A stretch of 64,000 nt of DNA from Nematopogon swammerdamellus. Taxonomy: Eukaryota; Arthropoda; Insecta; Lepidoptera; Adelidae. Positions 47,901 through 59,900 of the stretch are shown one piece after another (position 1 is the stretch's first letter; every line of letters begins with the position of its first letter). The notes beneath the pieces were generated by a model. That model did not search any database and had not been told where the DNA came from. It was given only the letters and a program-made list of their open reading frames with translations. Location: NCBI GenBank assembly GCA_946902875.1, contig OX336343.1, positions 9,289,754 to 9,353,753 on the forward strand. Direction: 5' to 3'. The translations under genes and the position numbers were made by a program.

Positions 47901-50900
47901 ATGATTTGATTCATTCCATTGATTCAGAAAAGGATGCAAGTCGGATTGTGAAGGAAATAAATTACATTAACAAGAAAGGTGGTTTTGAGCTAAAAGGCTG
48001 GGCGAGCAACTGCGCTAAAGCATTAGTATCGATTGATACAGAATCATTAAGCACAAGCGCTGTGAAATTTAATAATGGAGAAAGCTTTGCAGAACGAACG
48101 CTTGGACTATGCTGGTATCCAGTTGAAGATTATTTTGCTTTCGATGTTACTTTTAAGAAAATTTCTGCCGACTTATTCAGTAATGAATATCAACCGACGA
48201 AACGAGAAATGTTGAGAGTGATTATGTCCATCTATGACGTACATGGTTTTCTAGCTCCATTCACGATCAAATCTAAAATGCTTTTACAAGATGTTTGGCG
48301 ATCCTGCATTCAGTGGGATGAGAAGTTAAAAGACGAAGAACATATAAAATGGATGTCATGGATCGTACAGATGAACCAAATAAAGGAGATAAAAATACCG
48401 CGCTGCTATCTTAATTATACTGAAAAAGGTAAAAAATATGAGCTACATATATTTTCTGATGCGAGCGAGAGAGCTTACGCCGCAGTTGTCTATTGGAGAA
48501 TCACAATGAGCGACGGAACCTACAAAACCGCCTTTATTGCGAGCAAAAGTAGAGTGGCTCCAGTAAAACCATTGTCTATACCGAGGTTAGAGTTGCAAGG
48601 AGCACTGCTAGCGGCACGACTGGCTGCAACTGTCGAAATGGAGCACACTATAAAAGCCGATCGGAGAGTATTTTGGACTGATTCTACAACAGTATTGCAA
48701 TGGATACGAAGCGAACCGAGGCAGTACAAAGTCTTTGTAGCACACCGATTAGGCGAACTTGATGAGTTGTCGCAGGTTTCGGAATGGAGATACATACCAA
48801 CAAAAATAAATGTAGCAGATCAAGCTACTAGAGTAAATCAGACAGAGCTACGATATGAAAGTTCTTGGTTTCAAGGTCCCTCATTTTTAATCGAAAATGA
48901 ATGTTACTGGCCTACAGAGTCAAAACTAAATCAAGTGCACCCAGACTCCATCTGCGAACGAAAGGCGGCACTTGTATGTGTGACTACAGCTGTAACAATT
49001 GAAAAATATTCAGTCCCCGATATAAATAGATTTTCTTCATGGATAAGACTACTGCGATCAACTGCGCATGTGCTACTTTTTATAAATCGAATGAAGAAAA
49101 ACAATGATTTGACAATGAAAGATGCGATGTCAGCAGCAGAAATATTACTTATCAAGTACGCTCAGCGGGAAAGTTTTGAAGAAGAAGTGAAAATATTGAA
49201 AAATTCAAAATTTCTACCACGTAAATGCAGACTGCTCAAGTTGAGTCCCGTTTTTGATGATGACGGTTTGCTACGATTGGGCGGTCGAATTGATGTCGCA
49301 GAGCATGTCTCTTCAGATCAGAAACGACCTATTATCTTGCATGGAAAACATCGACTGACCAATTTATTGGTAAAATATTATCACGAACGCGCCGCTCACG
49401 GTTCAAATGAAACTGTCGTGAATGAGTTAAGACAGCGGTATTGGATTATTCACTTACGGCCTACAGTGAGAAAGCTGTCGTCTAGCTGCATACGATGTAG
49501 AATTCTAAGAGCTACACCGAAGTCTCCAAAGATGGGTGAGCTGCCGCCCGAACGAGTAGACCATCACCAGCAACCATTTACAAGATGTGGGTGTGATTTA
49601 TTTGGGCCAATGGAGGTGACTATAGGACGAAGGAAGGAAAAAAGATACGGAGTTATCTTCACTTGTTTGACAAGTCGAGCAATACACATTGAAGTCGCCC
49701 ACAGTTTGACTACTGACTCACTCATCATGGCTTTACGACGAATGGCGGCACGAAGAGGTTATCCGCAAACTTTAGTTTCTGATAATGGAACTAACCTGCG
49801 TGGGGCCGACGTGGAGCTGAAGAAAGCCATTGCAGAACTTGACTATGTAAAGCTGCAAATAGAAGCCGAAAACAAAGGTTTAGTCTGGAAATTTATTCCT
49901 CCCAGCAGTCCATGGATGGGAGGAGCTTGGGAGCGGCTCATAAGGAGCATCAAAACTGCAATGAAGGTTATATTGAAAAGCCGTTCACCCAGAGATGAAG
50001 TTTTGCAGACTGTACTTACCGAAGTAGAGCATCTTGTCAACAGCCGGCCGCTGACTGCTGTTTCTGTAGACTGCCGAGACCCAGAAGCAATTACACCGAA
50101 TCATTTTCTGATAAACAGATCTTCTGGAACCCCGCTACCAGGAAAATTTGATGATACAGATCTCTGTACTAGAAAACAGTGGCGAACTTCACAAAGACTC
50201 ACAGATATGTTCTGGCATCGATGGGTACGAGAATACTTACCGCTCTTACTTCGACGGACAAAATGGACATCAGAATCTCGAGATCTAAAAGTTGGCGATG
50301 TCGTCCTGATTGCTGTCACAAACTTACCTCGCGGCACCTGGCTGAAAGGTGTTGTCAAATCTACGCACCCAGGGACTGATGGAAGGGTTCCAGTCGTCGA
50401 CGTGAAGACCAAGTCTGGAGTACTGAGAAGACCAACGGGTCGTCTAGTTTTCTTAACTGAAGAAGATCCTTTACTTTAAATTTTCCTTTAATTGAATATT
50501 TAAGGTTGAATTGTCATTTAAGTTTATAAGATTGGCTTGTGAATTGATTATCTATTTAATTAAGATTGCGTTTTATGTTGGAATTCATAAGTCTTTTGCG
50601 TTGTTTTTAAATGAGTTGTTAATCGAATATTATGTAAGTTTCAGTTACTCATGGAATTTTTAAGTTGAATTATTTTGTGTCATGTAAATTTAATATTTGG
50701 ATCTAGATTTGAGTACGCACTATGCGTGTGCGCATTATGCGTACTAAGGGGGAGTATAAAAGACGAAGTAATGTCAAAAGTATTTATAAAAAGAACATGT
50801 ACATAATGTCACTTGCTGACATATTTTAGTCGCGTCAAAATAACAAACCAAAAAGTACACCAGTAAATAATGATGAGAAATAATATGTGTTTAAATTATT

Positions 50901-53900
50901 TTACGGTTATGTATATCTTCACACACGACCGTCTTATACAAAACACCACGTCTCATTTCGTATCGCTGTAGAGTCCGCACTTTATCATAAGAACTTTATA
51001 CTTATTAATTATTATTATACACAAACACAACATCTCGGTACAAGGACAAATCCGCACCCAACAACAACGGCCCGCACATTATCATAAGTCTCGCACAAAC
51101 GTCTTTTTAAACACAGATTTCTTTCAAATTACTTTAGGGAACATTCAAACATTTATCTATCTTTTTCTAAACTATGATTTTTTATCATTCCATGTCGTCA
51201 CCCTCGTCACCAAGTGTATTGGTAGAAGTATGGGACACTCGTCCAAACTAACCAAATGAGCCCAAACTCGAGGGGGCTACTAGTAACGGTTGAAGAGTTC
51301 CACTGTCCACCTCCTGACTCCATCATCAGACCCACGTTACCAAGTTGAAATTATCATAGTATTGTATTTATAAAAGACGAAGTAATGTCAAAAGTATTTA
51401 TAAAAAGAACATGTACATAATGTCACTTGCTGACATATTTTAGTCGCGTCAAAATAACAAACCAAAAAGTACACCAGTAAATAATGATGAGAAATAATAT
51501 GTGTTTAAATTATTGAGAAAGCCCCCTGCAGGCCACAGCCGCTTATAGTATTGTCACGAGAACTCAATGTGTGTGCAAAGTTTCATAAAAATCGGTTCAG
51601 TAGAAGTAGTTGAAAAAGTTGTCGCAAGATTTGAAACAAAGATAGAAGCAAACAAATATACGGAGTCAAGCTAAATAAAACCGTTTAAAAATCAGAACTA
51701 GCCGTTAGTTTGCGATTTTAGCGATTTTTAGTGTCAGATATGACTGGTCTATACGGTCTTGGTCGAAAACTAGACCCTTCATTGCCGTTTATGGGCCACG
51801 TGGCCGAAGGATGGGTAAATAATATGCTTGTTGTCGGTCTATGTACCTACTACGGTCTTGGCCGAAATATAGAACGATTTTCTACTTTTATAATTTAGAA
51901 AAGTCGCCGAAAATAGGTAGGTTATTAATTAATTCTCGGCCATTTCTCGGTCATGGAATTTTTTTCTGACCAAAACGCTGTGCCGAGAAATGGATACAAG
52001 GTAAACCAAAAGTACTAGGGTAAAAGAGAACTTGAACTTGCAGCACCATTTTTTTATGGGAAGCTCGACATATGGCGCGTGCCAGACTAACGCAGAGGCG
52101 TAGTCCGACGGCGCCCACGGGCATTCGAATATTTACGGTGTAAGACCGAAGACACCAAGAGATGCGTATATTTTTCAGGATTTTAGGAAGACACGCTTGA
52201 GGATGGGTGAGAAAATGAAATAATCGACCGGCAAAAGCTAGTCTTTAAGAAAGTAAGTAACAGAGGGCGAGGCCGAAGGCCGAGCTGCGTTCAGGAAGAG
52301 GATAACCTTTTCGAAGAATGTAAGTAACAGAGGGCGAGTCCGAAGGCCGAGCTGCGTTCAGGAAGACCATAAACCTTCTCGAAGAAAGTAACTTCTTTGT
52401 TACTTACTTTCTTCGAAAAGGTTTATCCTCTTCCTGAACACATCTCGGCCTTCGGCCTTGCCCATAGTTACTTACTGTCTTCGAGAATGTATCGTCTTCG
52501 TGAATGCAGCTCGGCCTTCGGCCTCGCCTATAGTTACTTACTGTATTCGAAAAGGTTTATCGTCTTCCTGAACGCAGCTCGGCCTTCGGCCTCGCCTTCT
52601 GTTACTTACTTTCTTCGAAAAGGTCATCCTCTTCCTGAACGCAGCTCGGCCTTCGGCCTCGCCCATAGTTACTTACTGTTTTCGAGAAGGTTTATCGTTT
52701 TCCTGAACGCAGCTCGGCCTTCGGCCTCACCCTCTATTACTTACTTTCTTCGAAAAGTTTACCCTCATGCTGAACGCAGCTCGGCCTTCGGCCTCGCCCA
52801 TAGTTACTTACTGTCTTCGAAAAGGTTTATCGTCTTCCTGAACGCAGCTCAGCCTTCGGCCTCGCCCTCTGTTACTTACTTTCTTCGAAAAGGTTATCCT
52901 CTTCCTGAACGCAGCTCGGCCTTCGGCCTCGCCCATAGTTACTTACTGTATTCGAGAAGGTTTATCGTTTTTCTGAACGCAGCTTGGCCATCAGCCTCGG
53001 CCTCTGTTACTTACTTTCTTCGAAAAGTTTACCCTCATCCTGAACGCAGCTCGGCCTTCGGCCTCGCCCATAGTTCCTTACTTTCTTCGAAAAGGTTGTC
53101 CTCTTCCTGAACGCAGCTCGGCCTTCGGCCTCGCCCTCTGTTACTTACTTTCTTCGAAAAGGTCATCCTCTTCCTTAACGCAGCTCGGCCTTCGGCCTCG
53201 CCCATAGTTACTTACTGTCTTCGAGAAGGTTTATCGTTTTCCTGAACGCAGCTCGGCCTTCGGCCTCACCCTCTATTACTTACTTTCTTCGAAAAGTTTA
53301 CCCTCATGCTGAACGCAGCTCGGCCTTCGGCCTCGCCCATAGTTACTTAATGTCTTCGAAAAGGTTTATCGTCTTCCTGAACGCAGCTCAGCCTTCGGCC
53401 TCGCCCTCTGTTACTTACTTTCTTCGAAAAGGTTATCCTCTTCCTGAACGCAGCTCGGCCTTCGGCCTCGCCCATAGTTACTTACTGTATTCGAGAAGGT
53501 TTATCGTTTTTCTGAACGCAGCTTGGCCATCAGCCTCGGCCTCTGTTACTTACTTTCTTCGAAAAGTTTACCCTCATCCTGAACGCAGCTCGGCCTTCGG
53601 CCTCGCCCATAGTTACTTACTTTCTTCGAAAAGGTTATCCTCTTCCTGAACGCAGCTCGGCCTTCGGCCTCGCCCTTTGTTACTAACTTTCTTAAAGATG
53701 GTTTATCCTCTTCCTGAACGCAGCTCGGCCTTCGGCCTCGCCCATAGTTACTTACTATCTTCGAGAAGGTTTATCGTCTCCCTGAACGCAACTTCGCCTT
53801 CGGCCTCAAAAAGTTACTCACTTTCTTCGAGACGGTTTATCGTTTACCTGAGCCCAGCTCGCCCTTAGTTACTTACTTTCTTCCTTTGAAATACGAATTT

Positions 53901-56900
53901 CACGCGAGCGAAGCCGCGGGCAAAAGCTAGTAAATTTATAAATTCATATAGCTGTTGGAATATCTATATTGGTTACTCAGACCGTGCAATTTTGTAAAAT
54001 GCGGACGTACTTACACTCTTTAGGAATAGTACCTATTCAAATCGCATTACTTTTATAATCTTGTTCGAAGACACTCGGACGTCCTCATAATATTAGACTA
54101 TGTATACTAAAATTTTAACACATTTACTAATATCACACTTGTTACAACGTTTGATTGAAAGGCGGACGTCCTCGTATTAGACTATGTACACCCACATCCG
54201 AAGTTCTGAACACACTTACAGTAACACACTTATTACAATATTTACTTGTAAAAAGCGGACGTCCGCTTAACACAATAAATGTATACTAAATAATACACAC
54301 TTTGGACTGGTGGCGCCACTTGTGGTAACACACATGAACTAAAATTTTGCGGGTGTCAAATTTTTGCGACAAAAATACGGACAGTGCGGTCGTCCTTTCA
54401 AATTTTAGGTGACGTCACCAGTCGACCAATCAGATGGCGACGATTCTAACTGTATATTTGAAAGTAGGCATATAATATTGTGCGGACGTCCGCACAATGA
54501 GGTCGGTCCTCACTTTCAGTATTCTGGTCAAGTTTAGGTCCGCTTTTTACTCTAGCCGTAAAGACACACACACACACACACACACACCCTCACACACAAC
54601 CTTACCCTCACACACACAGGCTTGTCAAATTGTATGTTATGTCATTTAGTTATGTAAGTTAGTTATTATATTTTTTTTTGTATAATATGTTTATTGTCAT
54701 TGTTGTTTGTTTGTTTTTGTCCTTGGTTGGAACGGGGAGCCCCTGAAAATCAGCTTCGCTGTCTCGGATAGTGAGTCAGCTGCTCCCTTTTCGTCACATG
54801 TTATATGTTTATTTGTATTTTTACCTAATTATTAGAGTTGTTGTGTGACGAAAAAATAAATAATTTCATTTCATTTCAAAATTTACAGGTGTCTAATAAA
54901 GTTTGACTGGAAGAAATCACTATCACTAATAGTGGTAAGCCAGTCTCTTTGGGCTATTTTTCTTTTAGTTTTTTTTTTTCATACTTGTGTTATTGTACTA
55001 TCTGTAACTTCTTGTAATATTGATTTATAAAGCATTTTCAATAAAATAAAGCAATAAAATAATAAAGGAATTTCCGCGGGAGTAAAATGAGTTAAATAAT
55101 TTCTTGTTTTCTTGCTTTCTATAGTGCAGAAGGTGGTCCTATTGCAGAATGCAATGTCTTCCAGTCAATCTCACAAGGAAAGCGATAGGCTGGCAATCCC
55201 GAAAGCATCTACTCACAATTAAGATTGTTGTGATAGGCGCAGAGCTGCGGGTCTGTCTCCTCGAGGATGGGGCTGAGAGCTCCCGGGTAGCAGAGCACGA
55301 GCTCGTCGCGCGTCGCCGCCGCCTCCGCCTCCGCCCCCACCGGAGGCGCGGGCAGGTGCACAGGGCACTCCTCCGCCGGCTCACACACTGACGCCTGCAC
55401 AATGTTCAACTAGAGATGAAACTCTCCGTGTGTATGTAACTACAGTAGGCGCTCGGTAATCCGGCGCGCAAATTGTTTCGCCTATGCCGGATTATTAGAT
55501 TTGTATGCGATATAAAGCACAACATATAGCATGTATGTGGGAAATAAATTCTATCATATATTCTTTTGTCTTTTTACATTTTGTCTAAGCGACACACTTA
55601 CGCACGCACAACGAAAAAACCAAAAACAAAACACAGGCGCGTGGCTACGCTGTCAAGGTCGGGGCCGGACTGAGCAACCACCCGCGCGCCGCTCTATAAT
55701 CCGGCAGTAATTTCGGATTATAGAGCGGGTCAACTGAGTCGCTAAAATGCCGGACTACTGGGCGTGCCGGTCTATCGAGCGCCGAATTACCGAGCCCCTA
55801 CTGCATTTCAATAAAGCATTCTAAATAATGTGAGAATACAAACCAGTTTATTATCCTGCCAGAAATGACGTACGTATAAAATAAAATTAGCCATAAATTT
55901 TTTTTTTTTCTAAAGAATACTTTTAAAATATGTTGTATAGGAAAGGCAATGGTTTTATTCTGTACAGCCCAGCATTCTCACTCGTTCTAATAATAAAAAT
56001 TCATTGAAGTTCCAATTAGCAACATTTTTCGATTATTTTTTCTGCCAGCCCCATCGGAAGTCAACGGTTGTAAGGGTTTGGGGGCCGGCTGGCCATATCG
56101 GAAACCAAGAGGTTAAAATATTTTTATTGACCCGTGGTTTGTTTTTCAACTTCTTGTTTGGATTGTATAGTGGTACATGGGTATCTGTGCTTTCTTTGTG
56201 ATGAATTTAAAATCATTCCATGCACTGAACATATCTGTGTGGCTGGTGTTTAGTATGCTGTTTTTAGTAAGTGCAGCGCTCACACTGTCGTAATTTGTTT
56301 GAAAGTAGTCACGACGGAGTTTTGTGTTGTATCTGTTGCTTCGTTCTTGAAGAAATTGAATGGTTGCAATTTATTTATTTAATTTATATAAAAATAAAAT
56401 TTACAACAATATCAAACCCTGATGTTGCAGGTGGCAATCATAACGCAGTGATCGCTTATCTCTATGTGTGGACGGTCTTCTATTTTGGTACAGAGGTAAT
56501 GGTCATTGCACAGGATCAAGTCCGGGATCAAGGACGGACTCTTCATTATTTCGCTTTCATGTAATTTATTTTACTAATTGATGCAGATTTAAGCTGGTTC
56601 ACACAACGACAAAGATTTCGTGGCATGTAGCATGACAATTCAACATAGCGAAATAATGTTTGGTAAATAACTAAGATAATTTTAAGAAGCTAATATTATA
56701 TCAATTATCTTGCTGTAAGCAGCAAGTGCAGCGTTCAGAGTGTTTAACTATAGAGGACTCGCTCTGGAGCAGCACTGAATAGTAAAAACATGACCAGATA
56801 GGCTGGGTACAGGATACCGACCGACCCGATATTCGTTGCATCACTGATTGTCATATCATGGTATTCCATTTGACTGGTAATTGTAAATTGCTATAAAAAG

Positions 56901-59900
56901 TAGTGTTGCAACGTATATCCGGTTACTATCCGGTATCCGGCCTATCCGGCCATTTTTTACTATCCGGTTCGTGGGCAGATAGTAGACAGTATCCGGCCAA
57001 GGCCGGATAGTGGAATAATCCTATTACTTTAAGTGAGGTAAACTTGTATATATATACCTACATATATATATAATTGTTTCTCGGAAACGGCTCTAACGAT
57101 TTGGATGAAATTTTGTATTTAGATAATGTTATTTTTTTTAAGTTTATCGAGACAGGTGTAGACGCCGAGCGAAGCTCGGTCGCCCAGGTACGTGATTAAT
57201 AAACTGATTTACAAAAAGAAAACTGTTTGCCTTGTAAAATTCGTAGGCTATTAAATTAAACAGTGGCATTCTTCAAGATCAAAGGAGTGCAACTCCTGTA
57301 CGCTAGCTATGACGCTAGTCAGTATTATTTCAAATTCTGTGACCTTGTTAATATTTATGTTCTATCTATGTTCATCTGGCCGGATATTCGGATATCCGGC
57401 CCGAGCACAGGCCGGATATCCGGCCACTAATGCACAATCCATTGCAACACTAATAAAAAGGCATAAGTGAATTAAAATGGACTCTGAACTTGAGCTTTGG
57501 CTGCATGTAACAAAAAACATATATATATATATATATACATACATACATATTATATTGGATGGCATGCTCACCTGCGCCAGCGGTAGCTTGAGCTCCAGTT
57601 CAGTCCGCAGCGCTCGCACACACTCCTCGTCCAGCGCATAGCCCTCGCGGTAGCTGTCCTCGAGGGACTCGGTGCTGCTGCGCGCGCCGCCCTCCCGCGG
57701 GCACTCGTTGCACTCTGGTGGGGTCTCCACCCCGGCCTCATCCAGCTCCAACTGCCCCAGGCTCTCAGGAGGTGCCAGCTCCTCGATACTCAGCGGCCCC
57801 GAATACTCAATATTCAAGTTATTCTCATTTTCCGCCATCGCCAGCTTAGTCGTAAACTGAATCTCAATGTGGTTCAAGTCGAGGTCGTCTTCGACCGGAA
57901 GGGCCGGCTCGAATGCGGCCGACGACCTGGACGCTACGGGAGAGACATCGTCCGATTGATCGTGGACAAGGTACTTGTGCTGAGGTGAAGAAGACAGGTA
58001 GATGCCGGGCGAGTTGGGCGGAGTAGTGGGGGAGAAACTGAGCTTGGTCGCCTCGTGCGGATGCAGCTCATGGGGAGATTTCTCTTTCGGGTCAGCCGGA
58101 GGACCGATGGGTTCAGATTCTTCCGAGAGCAGATCAGTCTTAAAGCTCACATTCTCGCTGTCAAGGTTCAGCTCAACGAAGTTGGAGGAAAAGGCCAGCA
58201 GCTCTTCCCTCGGTAGGTCAGAGTCGAAGTTGCTCTGTTCGCTCGGCTCCGTTTTGATGCCGGTGAAGTAATCTAGCGTGCAGCTCTCAAACGGACCGAG
58301 CATGACTGAACTCTGCTCGATAGATTCTGGTGGTCCAAAGGGAGACTCGCTGAACATGTGACGTACACTTTGCTGCTCCAACCTGGTGACCGTTACCCCG
58401 GGACCATAGTTCGGAAACATTTCTTCTTCATTTCGTGCTTCTTTCGAATTTTCAACTGTACCAGAGTCAACACCTGTGCTGATGTCTTTTTTAAAGTCAT
58501 CTTCGACTATTGTTATTTTCGGAGTGCTAGTTAGCATATTGTTTTTGTCTAAGTCGTATGGAGGGCTTTTGAGTGACAACTCCGACCTATTCGCTCCAAG
58601 AGGGGTGGCCTCTGGCAAGGCAATACTTTTTTCAGCGTGTAAAAAAGCGGTGGTGTCTCTCAGCACCTGTGGGAGGTCCAGATACTGGGTTGAATCATTT
58701 CTAAGATCTCTACTCTCATACTTGTTAATACATTCGTCTTTACTTTCCTTTAGATTACTGCACAGCTTGGTAATATCCTTTTCTAAGCCCTTATTTAAGG
58801 AGTTTTCGGTTTCCTCCCTGTTCCGACTGTCCGTGGGCGTCGTTTTGAGATCCATGTAGACAGTGCTGTCGTTGTCCATCGACAGCACTTCAGTATCACT
58901 AATGGAATTCTTTTCCGATTCCACTTCCGCCTCATCCGAGTAATCTTGATGAGGCCTTTGTTCTAGTTTATTATCTATCACTTCATCCGACTTATCTAAC
59001 TTAACTTGCGACTCGACAGCGACCGCACTCTTCGGGAGTATATCTTTCTCGCGAGCGTCGTCCGAGTCGACGCTAACATTTTGAACTGCTCTTTCGATGC
59101 CCGAAGGCTCCGAATTAGTGAGGCCTTCGCGCTCGACACCAGCGCGTACTTCCAATTTTTTAAATAATTTACGATTATCACAAGATTCACGACAGTCTTT
59201 AGTTTCAGATTCAACCTGATCCTTATAACTACTTATACTATAGTTGGCGCGGGCCGTACACAAGTCTTTCAGCGAAGGAACCGATTTCTTAACCAATCCG
59301 TCTCTGCTGTTGTATATCACTTCTTGCAGTTGGTTTTGTTTAGATTCGTTATGTTGATAGTCGGCGAGCGAGTACGAGGCATCGCTCGCAGGGTGCTCTT
59401 CGCTAGGGGTGTTCATCTCGGAGTTGCGTTCGAAGGAGTGTCGTAGCGCACCGCCGGCGTCGCGGTCGTCGTGCTCGCGCTCGCGGTGCGGCGGTGGCGG
59501 CGGCGGGTCGTCGCGCGGCGGCAGCTCGAGGATGTGGCGGAAGTCAGTGATGCCGGGAGACTTGACGAGGGCAGAGGGGGGCGGCGGGGGAGGCTCGCTC
59601 ACGCACACGTGCAGGGCGAGGTGCTCGCGCGACGGGCTCGCCTGGTGGCTCGACTCAGAGCTTGACGTTTTCTCCGAGTTGAGGATGCTGTCGAGGTTCT
59701 TGATGACGTCGCTGACGTCGCGATAGTAGCCGACGTCGTCGCCGTGCGCCATCACCTCCGCCAGCCACGGGTCCACCTTCTCGGCGAGGTGCTCGCACGA
59801 GCGCTGCTGCGGCTCAGCGCCCAGAGTCCTCTCCGTGCTCGCCTCCAACTGGCTCTCTAGAATAGTCGCATCGGCGGCTAGATAATGAACGTTGCGTACG

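Larger units (their letters stand above)
44654..50900 (+). mobile_element. BEL/Pao LTR retrotransposon, intact
   Basis: 5' LTR 44654-44832, a tRNA primer-binding-like tggtccttcgagc directly after it, one long gag-pol frame, a polypurine tract aagggggag at 50746-50754, then the first 146 bases of a second LTR (50755-50900). The LTR starts tataaaag and ends gcttata. A 5-bp target repeat gtatt lies at 44649-44653 and again after the far LTR at 51548-51552. It is inserted antisense in the LMTK-like gene. The LTR copies look identical by eye, so the insertion is recent. No env gene. Confidence 0.9.

Noticed and set aside
49800..50755. An envelope gene in the BEL element
   Set aside because: After the C-terminal integrase-associated domain only about 275 AT-rich bases remain before the 3' LTR; no room or frame for env.
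52397..53110. 237-codon open frame with Ser/Ala/Pro-rich repeats
   Set aside because: It follows from the 67-bp minisatellite; it has no family signature and unit variants change frame, so it is not a gene.
52243..53890. CRISPR-like array
   Set aside because: Units are contiguous and nearly uniform without unique spacers, and the genome is animal.
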